Shown: one piece after another, positions 25,779 through 32,868 of the stretch
Position numbering within the stretch: position 1 is the first letter of the stretch
How the letters are laid out: each line of letters begins with the position of its first letter
Assembly (NCBI GenBank): GCA_019359765.1
Contig: JAHHGU010000003.1
Span: 1-64,000, forward strand
Source: Aphanothece sp. CMT-3BRIN-NPC111
GTDB lineage: Bacteria > Cyanobacteriota > Cyanobacteriia > Cyanobacteriales > JAHHGU01
Length of the DNA stretch: 64,000 bases
Direction of reading: 5' to 3'
Translations under genes and position numbers: made by a program
The notes under the pieces: generated by a model
What the model saw: only the letters and a program-made list of their open reading frames with translations
Told to the model about the DNA's origin: nothing
Database searches by the model: none

Positions 25779-25790
25779 TAATCCTGTTTC

Positions 25791-25830
25791 TATAGCAATT
25801 AGCAGTTAGCTTTTAGCAATTAGCTTTTAG
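25791..25830. repeat. TTAGCAATTAGC-type repeat, 35 bp shared with 52218-52252
   Basis: Bases 25791-25825 are the exact reverse complement of 52218-52252. Twenty of the same bases recur at 21033-21052 in the 52218 orientation. All copies are intergenic. This is a dispersed cyanobacterial short repeat. Confidence 0.75.
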
Positions 25831-25946
25831 CGAGCCTTCAGTTATAGCACCAGTTCTGGGTGCATGAGGTCGTCGATTGTCAAACATCCGACAAGGCAAC
25901 TGCTATAGAAGGAAGTTAGCCTTGCGGAGGATAACGATCGCAGATT

Positions 25947-27041
25947 TTATCCTCCAATAATTGCTTGACGAATCGCTTGGGCGGTTGCTGGTGCAAGTAA
26001 TACCCCATTGCGATAGTGACCTGTGGCTAAGAGAACATTACTGTAACCGGGCAGATGACCAATAATTGGTGCTGGGCGTCCTTCAGGGCGAGGGCGTAAT
26101 CCTGACCAAGTTCTAATTACAGTAGCTTCGGATAAGGCAGGACAGAATGCGATCACCTTTTGCCTCACTACCTCAAGGTAAGCTGCATCTGGCACCAACT
26201 CGCCTTCATCTGCTGGAAACTCAACCGTTGCGCCTACCCAGTATTCCCCTTTTCCCACTGGCACAATATGGACATCATCACCTGTGATCACAGGCTGGAA
26301 ATCAGCACGTCCCAGGGAATGCTCTAGCTGTAGATGCAAAGCTTGCCCTAATACAGGTCGGATGTCAACAGGCTGTTTTAATGACGCAGTTAGTCCAGTT
26401 GAACCTAAGCCCGCCGTTACCACTAACCAATCAGCAGCTATCTCTCCACCTGTTGTCTGAATTTGGTTAATGTTTAATGTACCCTCTGGGGTTGATTCCA
26501 CCACACCGACAGTGACATCAAATTGAAATTTAACGCCGTTAGACTCTGCAGCCTTAACTAAAGCTAAGGTAAGTGCTGTTGGGTCGAGTTGTCGATCTTG
26601 AGGAGAATAAACGGCGGCGGTTATATTCTCATTATTGAGGTGAGGACAACGAGAGTGTAGTTGAGCCGTGTCCCAAATCTCCAGCTGCCATCCCTGAGTT
26701 TGGCGGCATTTTACTAGCTTTTCCCAAGATGCTAAATCATCCCCTTCAAAGCACAGCATGAGAATGCCCTGACGATTGAAGGGGATTTTACGCCCGGTGA
26801 GGGCTTCTAGTTCTGGAATTAGGGTTTCATAGCGTTGGATGCTAGCCTGCCGCATTTTCCAGGCATTGCCCTTAATTTTGTGGCTGATAACGCCCATCAG
26901 GACGCCCAGTGCTGCCCCAGTCGCACCCTGTGCTGGGGGTTGCTTGTCCAGAACTGTGATGCTCAGTCCTGGAACCTGACTGAGTTCGTAGGCGATCGCC
27001 GCCCCAACAACACCGCAGCCAACTAGCACGACATGGCTCAT
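25947..27041 (-). CDS. thiO: FAD-dependent glycine oxidase ThiO
   Basis: ThiO oxidises glycine to iminoglycine, which feeds thiazole formation for thiamine. The N-terminal dinucleotide motif VGCGVVGAAIAYEL binds FAD. The DAO fold continues through TGAALGVLMG and ends with the conserved IRTWSGLRPRPEGRPAPIIG and LLATGHYRNGVLLAPAT. I use the ATG at 27041 (364 residues): it places the FAD motif at the N-terminus, and the longer frame begins at a TTG. Here thiO is not fused to thiG, as it is in some cyanobacteria. It lies 55 bp downstream of psbQ on the same strand. Confidence 0.9.
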   Translation of the reverse strand: MSHVVLVGCGVVGAAIAYELSQVPGLSITVLDKQPPAQGATGAALGVLMGVISHKIKGNAWKMRQASIQRYETLIPELEALTGRKIPFNRQGILMLCFEGDDLASWEKLVKCRQTQGWQLEIWDTAQLHSRCPHLNNENITAAVYSPQDRQLDPTALTLALVKAAESNGVKFQFDVTVGVVESTPEGTLNINQIQTTGGEIAADWLVVTAGLGSTGLTASLKQPVDIRPVLGQALHLQLEHSLGRADFQPVITGDDVHIVPVGKGEYWVGATVEFPADEGELVPDAAYLEVVRQKVIAFCPALSEATVIRTWSGLRPRPEGRPAPIIGHLPGYSNVLLATGHYRNGVLLAPATAQAIRQAIIGG

Positions 27042-27096
27042 AGGAGAAGGAATTTTAGATTTTAGATTTAAGATTAAATCCAAAATCTAAAATCAG

Positions 27097-27543
27097 CTAC
27101 GCCTTGGGCACTAAATTTAAGAAGGTCTCAAAATCCTTCAGCGCTTCTGCATAGTTGCGGATAGCTTGATCGTAACTACCGTCTTTAGCAGCTTGATCGA
27201 TTTTGTTTAAGTGACCGAAAACGTTTCTCGCACTCTCCAAGGCATCTGCTTGGGCATCAGGTAGGAGATCGCGTGCCAGAGTGCTCATCTTCATCCGTAG
27301 GTCACCTAGAGGCCCGTGGATGAAGGACTCGACATTGCTCCAGTCTCGGTTTTCGATCCGCGTTGCCAGTTCGGGCATGCGATCGCGCAAGGCAACGATC
27401 CCAGAAACGTATCCCTGAATCTGCTGCAACTGAGTGGGCGTGTAGGTTGTCGGCTGCTTGAACCCTGTAGGGCTACTACAACTAACCATAAATGCAGCAA
27501 CAAATGCCAGAATCAAGGCCAGAATAGATCGATTACGTCTCAT
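27097..27543 (-). CDS. psbQ: photosystem II extrinsic lipoprotein PsbQ (CyanoQ)
   Basis: CyanoQ is a lumenal lipoprotein that stabilises the oxygen-evolving side of photosystem II. The 148-residue product has a signal sequence with a lipobox-like end (FMVSC, C22), then the PsbQ four-helix region (YVSGIVALRDRMPELATRIE, DWSNVESFIHGPLGDLR, LEDs of the bundle through LKDFETFLNLVPKA). Length and pattern match the family closely. It is upstream of thiO with a short gap, so cotranscription is possible. Confidence 0.93.
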   Translation of the reverse strand: MRRNRSILALILAFVAAFMVSCSSPTGFKQPTTYTPTQLQQIQGYVSGIVALRDRMPELATRIENRDWSNVESFIHGPLGDLRMKMSTLARDLLPDAQADALESARNVFGHLNKIDQAAKDGSYDQAIRNYAEALKDFETFLNLVPKA

Positions 27544-27639
27544 TTCTTGAATCTGTTAACGAAATTGTCCCTGTTATTTTATGTTAGTGAAGAACTCTAC
27601 CGCATATACGGATGGGGAATGCCACGAAATTTAACTCTC

Positions 27640-28488
27640 TTAAATTGCTTGGCGGCGCAGAAAGGGGAGAAGTGCATCGCTGACCTTTACTGACCAATGG
27701 TCTTGAGGATAATGCCCTCCTTCTTCCAGTTTGATCAGTTCTGCTTTCTGGATGGAATCAGCGAGGTTTTGCGCCTGGGTAAAGGGTAGCCAGGGATCTT
27801 TCATCCCCCAGATAATCTGAGTAGGGTGCGTCCACTGGGGAAAACCCGATTCAATTTCCGCCATTGATTGTTTTAGCTGGAGATTCTTTACTGTCGCCAG
27901 AAGCGATCGCCCAGCATCAGAACTTTTTAGGAAAGGACGCCGATAAATATCTAAATCCTTGTCTGAGATTTGGTAACGACTACCACCTTCTAAGGTTCGG
28001 TCAACCAAGAGTGGATCTTGTGTCAGCACATCACCTACCAGAGGTAGACCCAGTTGTTGCATCTTCCAGGGCAATTTTGCTGTTGATGAGGTAGGTGCAT
28101 TGAGGATAGCCAAGCGCTCGATCTGCATAGGATTGCGTAAGGCATATTGTAGACCCACAGAGCCTAAAAATCCCTGAACAACTAGGGAAAATCGCTCGAT
28201 CTCCATTGCTTGAACAAAGGCTGCTAAAGCATCAATAAACGCATCTGGTGTATAAGCAAAGTCTCGTCGGTCTGGTTTTGCCGATGAGCCAAAACCAATC
28301 CAATCGGGGGCGATCGCTCTAAATCCTTTCTCTGCCAAAGCGGGCATTACCCCAGTCCAGCTGTAACTGTGCGAAGGCAAACCGTGAAGTAGTAGCACTA
28401 CCCGGTTGTGATTTCTGCCAATTGGGTTTGCTTCCCGATAGAACCATTTCAACAAACCGACTTGGATCGAATGCTCAGTGGTTGACAC
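27640..28488 (-). CDS. alpha/beta hydrolase, haloalkane-dehalogenase-like, with altered nucleophile elbow
   Basis: 282 residues with the fold's landmarks: oxyanion HGLPSH (35-40), PDWIGFGSSAKP, IIWGMKDPW with the acid, and EGGHYPQDHW with the His. The nucleophile elbow, VVHDWG in true haloalkane dehalogenases, here reads VVQGFLGS (103-110), so no Asp, Ser or Cys nucleophile is evident. Cyanobacterial relatives with such an elbow are, as I recall, common but uncharacterised. Cytoplasmic, with no signal peptide. It lies 96 bp upstream of psbQ on the same strand. Confidence 0.8.
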   Translation of the reverse strand: MSTTEHSIQVGLLKWFYREANPIGRNHNRVVLLLHGLPSHSYSWTGVMPALAEKGFRAIAPDWIGFGSSAKPDRRDFAYTPDAFIDALAAFVQAMEIERFSLVVQGFLGSVGLQYALRNPMQIERLAILNAPTSSTAKLPWKMQQLGLPLVGDVLTQDPLLVDRTLEGGSRYQISDKDLDIYRRPFLKSSDAGRSLLATVKNLQLKQSMAEIESGFPQWTHPTQIIWGMKDPWLPFTQAQNLADSIQKAELIKLEEGGHYPQDHWSVKVSDALLPFLRRQAI

Positions 28489-28715
28489 GCTATGAATCCT
28501 GCATATCTCCTAGTTGAGAAGAGCTTACCCCCGAAAGGGATTCCTAAGCAAGCTAGAGCAGATGAGTGAAAACTCTAACAATTTGTTGACCAGTAAATCA
28601 AACGAGCCAACCTACAAGCGATCGCTCTAAAGCTCCTCCAGACTGCGCGATCGCCTCCTCCTCTTGCAATCTTGTTGCCAGCAGTGTGCGTCCATCTCAG
28701 AAGGATGTTTTATGT

Positions 28716-28744
28716 TTGCTAAACAATCAATACTCTGATATAAT
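28716..28744 (+). promoter_or_regulatory. sigma-70-like promoter
   Basis: TTGCTA (28716-28721), 17-nt spacer, TATAAT (28739-28744). An upstream TGA gives an extended -10. It precedes the conserved gene starting at 28823 by about 70 bp. The rest of the 28489-28822 gap shows two HIP1-like sites and nothing else. Confidence 0.55.
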
Positions 28745-28822
28745 TAACAGCCAAAATAACTGGTATATCGCCCGTCTAGAGCAGGAAAGCTAATTGGTTA
28801 AAAGAACGCAGGAGTGTTGGGC

Positions 28823-29245
28823 GTGAACGCAGCTGAACAGGCTACAAACGTAACCGTTGCCAGCAAGATCGCCACCGTTGTCAATCTCTTCAAGTCTGAG
28901 TTCCCCGATGCCAAGGTAGATTTGAAACCTTGGGCGAATGACCCAGATACCAGAGAGTTGGTCGATCCTGATTCTATCGACATTGGCTTTCACTTTCCTG
29001 GCTGGAGTAGACGCTTGCAGAGTCGAAGCATCCTGGTGCAGATTCGTTTTTACAAAGACGCATTAGAAGCATCTCGTCGGGCGATTGGTGTTGAAGCAGC
29101 AGGATTTGACCATCGCGGTAAACAATGGCGATTATCTACAGTTGAAGAGTGGCGTTTTGAGGGTGCGTCCCATCCGGTTCCTGAAGTAGGTGAAAAGCTA
29201 AAGCACTTCTGCCGACAGGTTTTTGAGTTGTTCAATAATGCTTAG
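28823..29245 (+). CDS. conserved protein of unknown function
   Basis: About 140 residues, starting at a GTG at 28823 preceded by AGGAG at 8 nt. An overlapping GTG at 28814 sits on the Shine-Dalgarno and is unlikely. The protein is soluble with mixed alpha/beta character and motifs FKSEFPDAKVDLKPW, SIDIGFHFPGWSRRLQSR and EEWRFEGASHP. I do not recognise a named family. It resembles small cyanobacterial conserved proteins. It converges with the DCC-family gene, leaving 2 bp between stops. Confidence 0.7.
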   Translation: MNAAEQATNVTVASKIATVVNLFKSEFPDAKVDLKPWANDPDTRELVDPDSIDIGFHFPGWSRRLQSRSILVQIRFYKDALEASRRAIGVEAAGFDHRGKQWRLSTVEEWRFEGASHPVPEVGEKLKHFCRQVFELFNNA

Positions 29246-29247
29246 GC

Positions 29248-29664
29248 TTAACTTGAGCAACTTCCACTTTGGCAACCACCAACTGGATAAACCGATTCAT
29301 AGGTGGTAGACCGCTTGCCAAAGATAGTATAACGGTTATCCCGAAGTTGTTCATAAGCGCGATCGCCCGCCCACTTCAGTCCGGGTATTGCCCGATAAGC
29401 AGTGACAAATACATTGCTTACTGGCAACAAGCGTCCAATTTCTTCAGCCGCATCACTGCCCTGCCACCTGCGTTCTGGAGTATCAGCATCGATTAAAATC
29501 ATTCCCATTTCGCAGTCTTGAGGCGTAATCCCAAAGCGATTTAAAGCTTCTTGATCCTGCATAGGGACGTACTGAAATAGCTGACCTTTATCCAGACTCT
29601 CCAACTGCTGCACTAGGGTTACACAAAGATTGCAATTGCCGTCGTAGATAGCATAGTAACTCAT
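29248..29664 (-). CDS. DCC-family (DUF393) thiol-disulfide oxidoreductase-like protein
   Basis: 138 residues beginning YYAIYDGNCNLC, the thioredoxin-like CxxC motif (C11 and C14) that defines the DUF393/DCC family. Later conserved parts are LLPVSNVFVTAYRAIPG and NRYTIFGKR. The C-terminus carries two more Cys (GGCQSGSC). It is probably a cytoplasmic redox protein; substrates are unknown. Confidence 0.85.
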   Translation of the reverse strand: MSYYAIYDGNCNLCVTLVQQLESLDKGQLFQYVPMQDQEALNRFGITPQDCEMGMILIDADTPERRWQGSDAAEEIGRLLPVSNVFVTAYRAIPGLKWAGDRAYEQLRDNRYTIFGKRSTTYESVYPVGGCQSGSCSS

Positions 29665-29815
29665 GGAAATAGCCGTTGTATTTTAGATATAGTAAATCTA
29701 CTTTTATTGTGCAACATTCTTTCAGGATTTTTCCATCTAATTTTAAATTACTTAGCTAAATACCCAGCCCCAGTAAAATCGTGTGGAGCCTTTTAATATA
29801 GAGGAAAATAGCCGA

Positions 29816-30619
29816 GTGAATAATGATCATCTTAAAATTATCAGACAAGGGATAGATACCTGGAATCGCTGGAGAAGAAATAATCCTGAAATAAAACCCG
29901 ATCTCAGCGGAGCAAAGCTCAAAGGTGCAGACCTCAGAAGAGTAGATTTAAGATCTGCAAACCTCAGAGGTGCATTTCTGATCAGGGCTAATTTCAAAGA
30001 GGCAAACCTTAGTCGGGCAGACCTCAGTAATACTGACCTTTTCTTAGCAGTTTTCAGACAAACAAATATCAGCCATATAGATTTGACAAATGCCAATCTC
30101 ACAGCTGCCAATTTTAGTGAAGCTTCTTTGAGCGGGGCTAATCTTAATGGGGCTGATCTCTGGGGAGCGAAATTTATTAAGGCAAACCTCTGCAATGCAG
30201 ACTTTAGCAGTGCCAATTTGGGAATCGCAAACTTTAGTCAGGCGCAACTGAGAAAGGCAAATTTCAGCACAGCGAATTTCCTTAGTCGAGTCCCTGGCTC
30301 ACATCCTAACTTCAGCGGAGCAGATATCAGAGGAGCCAACTTTAGTGGAGCCATTGTTGTTGCTGACCTAAGCAGAGCAGATCTAAGGGGGGCTTCTTTC
30401 CAGGGTACGGTTCTGTGTGCAGACTTAACTGATGCTAATCTCGGTGGCGCAAACTTGAGGAGAGCAACTCTCTATGCACACCTTCAAGGAGTTAATCGTT
30501 GGGCAAAACTAATTCGGGCAAATCTACAAGGTGCAGATATCAGTGATGCGGACTTTAGGAGGGCTGAGTTCTGCAACACCATTATGCCTGATGGCAGTAT
30601 GAATAACAAGGATTGTTAA
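29816..30619 (+). CDS. pentapeptide repeat protein
   Basis: About 267 residues forming a long series of A(D/N)LXX repeats (LSGAKLKGADLRRVDLRSANL and on), predicted to fold as a right-handed four-sided beta-helix. Such proteins are abundant in cyanobacteria and mostly of unknown role. There is no signal peptide or membrane segment. I choose the GTG at 29816, because GAGGA lies 10 nt upstream. An earlier GTG at 29783 adds 11 residues and has no Shine-Dalgarno. One interruption (FLSRVPGSHPNF) sits near residue 160. A dispersed repeat begins 14 bp after the stop. Confidence 0.85.
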   Translation: MNNDHLKIIRQGIDTWNRWRRNNPEIKPDLSGAKLKGADLRRVDLRSANLRGAFLIRANFKEANLSRADLSNTDLFLAVFRQTNISHIDLTNANLTAANFSEASLSGANLNGADLWGAKFIKANLCNADFSSANLGIANFSQAQLRKANFSTANFLSRVPGSHPNFSGADIRGANFSGAIVVADLSRADLRGASFQGTVLCADLTDANLGGANLRRATLYAHLQGVNRWAKLIRANLQGADISDADFRRAEFCNTIMPDGSMNNKDC

Positions 30620-30632
30620 CGAAGATAAACAT

Positions 30633-30700
30633 TAAGAACCTATCTGAAAAGTGATTTTAAGATATTTTTAACCACAGATAAACACAGATGAACACAGATA
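30633..30700 (+). repeat. dispersed 3'-flanking repeat, copy 1
   Basis: taagaacctat, a short stem and aaccacagataaacacag are shared with 38154-38213 and, inverted, with 42088-42145. The inner gtgatt...aaccac hairpin has one mismatch here. It lies directly downstream of the pentapeptide gene, in the same orientation. Confidence 0.85.
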
Positions 30701-30827
30701 CCAGTAAGTATTGAGCCACTGAAACTGATGCAAGAAAGAGCAATCCTAAATCTAGATAAATCTGCGGTTTTATTAACTAAAACTAATATTTTCGCAAGCA
30801 ACATATTAAACGTAATTTTTAAAATTT

Positions 30828-31166
30828 CTACTTTTTTCTTTCTTTCAAATATCTGTTTCCCCAATCGTGCATAGCATCTAGAATTGGCTGAAGCATTTTC
30901 CCCGAATCAGTAAGGGAATATTCCACTTTAGGGGGAACTTGCAGATAGACTTCCCTGTGTATAATGCCGTCTTGTTCCATCTCTCGAAGCTGCTGGGTAA
31001 GCATTTTTTGGGTAATTCCATTCAAAGCTCGGTGCAGTTCGCCAAAACGTTTAACTTCTTGAAATAACTCTCGGAGGATTAACACCTTCCACCGTCCTCC
31101 AATTACCTTCAGGGTGCTTTCCACCGTACAACTCAACTTATAGCTGTCTTCGGTTGTGGTCTTCAT
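30828..31166 (-). CDS. HxlR-family transcriptional regulator
   Basis: A 112-residue winged-helix protein with the family signature CTVESTLKVIGGRWKVLILREL, then FGELHRALNGITQKMLTQQLREM and the wing VPPKVEYSLTDSGK. C13 sits at the N-terminus where redox- or aldehyde-sensing HxlR proteins (YodB type) carry their reactive Cys. It is divergent from a nitroreductase gene with 94 bp between starts, so it probably controls that gene and itself. The gap before it (30701-30827) holds nothing recognised. Confidence 0.9.
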   Translation of the reverse strand: MKTTTEDSYKLSCTVESTLKVIGGRWKVLILRELFQEVKRFGELHRALNGITQKMLTQQLREMEQDGIIHREVYLQVPPKVEYSLTDSGKMLQPILDAMHDWGNRYLKERKK

Positions 31167-31195
31167 AGTATCTTTTTGGTAACTACATTACTTTT

Positions 31196-31243
31196 AAGTA
31201 CGTACTTTACATCATAAGTTTATTACTCTTAAAGTAAGAGTAA
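31196..31243. promoter_or_regulatory. twin palindromes in the hxlR/nitroreductase intergenic
   Basis: aagtacgtactt (31196-31207) is a perfect 12-bp palindrome. ttactctta (31223-31231) and taagagtaa (31235-31243) form a perfect 9-bp inverted repeat with a 3-nt spacer. Both lie in the 94-bp divergent promoter region and are likely operator sites of the HxlR regulator. The spacing of the two centres is about 31-32 bp. Confidence 0.6.
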
Positions 31244-31260
31244 ATAAGCCAAGAAAAGAA

Positions 31261-31866
31261 ATGGATAAATCCGCTGATACGAAATATCCCATTGAGACTC
31301 TACTGCAAAAGCGCTGGAGTCCCAGGGCATTTTCTGATCGGATGGTAGAGCCGAGTAAGTTACACAGCCTTCTGGAAGCAGCGCGATGGGCACCCTCTTC
31401 CTACAATGAGCAGCCGTGGAGCTTTATTATCGCCACCAAGGAGAACCAAGCGGAATACGACCGTTTGCTTAGCTGCCTAGTGGAAGCAAACCAAGCGTGG
31501 GCGCAGCAAGCTCCTGTGCTGATGCTTTCTGTAGCTAAGCATCACTTTGAGCGGAACGGAAAGGAAAACAGACACGCCTTTCACGATGTCGGTTCTTCAG
31601 TTGAAAACTTGACCATACAAGGAATGGCGCTGGACATATTTGTTCACCAGATGGCTGGATTTGATATAGCTAAGGCGCGTGAACTATTCAGCATTCCTGA
31701 AGGTTATGAGCCTGTAGCCGCGATCGCACTGGGTTACTTAGGCGATCCACAAACTCTGTCGGAACAACTGCGCGAGCGAGAACTGGCACAAAGCGATCGC
31801 AAACCTTTAGAAGCATTTGTCTTCACAGGAAGCTGGGGTCAAACTTCACCCCTACTTAATAGCTAA
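31261..31866 (+). CDS. nitroreductase-family FMN oxidoreductase
   Basis: 201 residues with the nitroreductase opening LLQKRWSPRAFSDR and EAARWAPSSYNEQPW, which contact FMN, then SVENLTIQGMAL and VAAIALGYLGDP. It should reduce nitro, quinone or flavin-type substrates with NAD(P)H. It is paired with a divergent HxlR regulator, a context typical of electrophile- or quinone-responsive detoxification. It starts at the ATG 31261; AAGAAAAGAA upstream is a weak Shine-Dalgarno. Confidence 0.9.
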   Translation: MDKSADTKYPIETLLQKRWSPRAFSDRMVEPSKLHSLLEAARWAPSSYNEQPWSFIIATKENQAEYDRLLSCLVEANQAWAQQAPVLMLSVAKHHFERNGKENRHAFHDVGSSVENLTIQGMALDIFVHQMAGFDIAKARELFSIPEGYEPVAAIALGYLGDPQTLSEQLRERELAQSDRKPLEAFVFTGSWGQTSPLLNS

Positions 31867-32049
31867 GATTTTTAATATAGCTCTTGCTCCCAGCCGATTT
31901 ATCCTCTGCGTACCTTTGCGTTAACCTCTGCGCCCTCTGCGTTTCAAAACAAAATTATGCTTTTGGCAAATAGCAGAACTATCCGCCTCTATTTCTAAGC
32001 AGGATAGCTTTTTAAGCTTAAACAACACCTAAAAAGTGAGGTGCAACAT

Positions 32050-32763
32050 ATGAGTCAAGTTAAGACGATCCAAATACGCAACAGCCAGGAACGCGGTCAT
32101 ACAAAAATTGGCTGGCTGGATAGCTACCACACATTTTCCTTCGGAGGTTATCTAGACCCAAACAATATGGGCTTTAGGTCTCTGCGAGTAATTAACGACG
32201 ATCGCATCGCCCCCGGTGCTGGTTTCGGTACCCACGGTCATCGGGATATGGAAATCATCACCTATGTGCTAGAAGGCTCACTAAAGCATAAAGACAGCTT
32301 GGGCACAGGGTCGGTAATTTATCCTGGTGAAGCACAGCGCATGAGTGCTGGTACTGGCATCATGCACAGCGAATTTAATGACTCCGAGACTCAGCCAGTC
32401 CACTTACTGCAAATCTGGATTATTCCAGAAAAGCAAGGATTGCCACCAAGCTATGAACAGCGTGCGATTCCACTAGAGGAGAAGCTGGGAAAACTGCGGT
32501 TAATTGCTGCCAAAGATGGGCGTGAGGGTGCTGTAACAGTTCATCAAGATGTCGAGTTGTATGCTTCTGTTTTAGAATCTGGCGATCGCGTAGAGTATGA
32601 CTTGAAACCACATCGTCATGCTTGGCTACAAGTGGCACTGGGTACGGCAACATTCAACGGTCATCCTCTCGCAGAAGGCGATGGGGCTACTGTGAGTGGG
32701 GAAGAACGACTGGAAATCAGCACCGATAGTGGAGCGGAGATATTACTCTTTGATTTAGCTTGA
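32050..32763 (+). CDS. pirin-family protein (YhaK-like)
   Basis: 237 residues with a bicupin fold. The metal-site pattern GFGTHGHRDMEIITYVLEG and later SAGTGIMHSEFN are diagnostic of pirins. Some members show quercetin 2,3-dioxygenase activity, but the physiological role is unsettled. The ATG at 32050 is preceded by GAGG at suitable spacing; the frame could begin three codons earlier at a GTG. Upstream of it (31890-31940) is a CTCTGCG-type repetitive stretch. Confidence 0.88.
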   Translation: MSQVKTIQIRNSQERGHTKIGWLDSYHTFSFGGYLDPNNMGFRSLRVINDDRIAPGAGFGTHGHRDMEIITYVLEGSLKHKDSLGTGSVIYPGEAQRMSAGTGIMHSEFNDSETQPVHLLQIWIIPEKQGLPPSYEQRAIPLEEKLGKLRLIAAKDGREGAVTVHQDVELYASVLESGDRVEYDLKPHRHAWLQVALGTATFNGHPLAEGDGATVSGEERLEISTDSGAEILLFDLA

Positions 32764-32868
32764 TTGAGGCGAGATCGTTCTGAGCAAACACAGAAGAGCG
32801 ATCTTGCCTCAAGAAGGTCATGAGAAGGCAGCGCTAAAATTGTTAAGGACTATTAACGCTCTGCCTTC

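Noticed and set aside
27316..27693. 125-codon plus-strand frame
   Set aside because: Mostly antisense to psbQ, and runs into the hydrolase gene; no family signal.
29827..30216. 129-codon minus-strand frame with LRSAPL-type repeats
   Set aside because: Antisense shadow of the pentapeptide repeats. Repetition on one strand produces repetition on the other.
30640..30864. 74-codon minus-strand frame after hxlR
   Set aside because: Reads through the dispersed repeat and overlaps the hxlR 3' end; no ribosome site.
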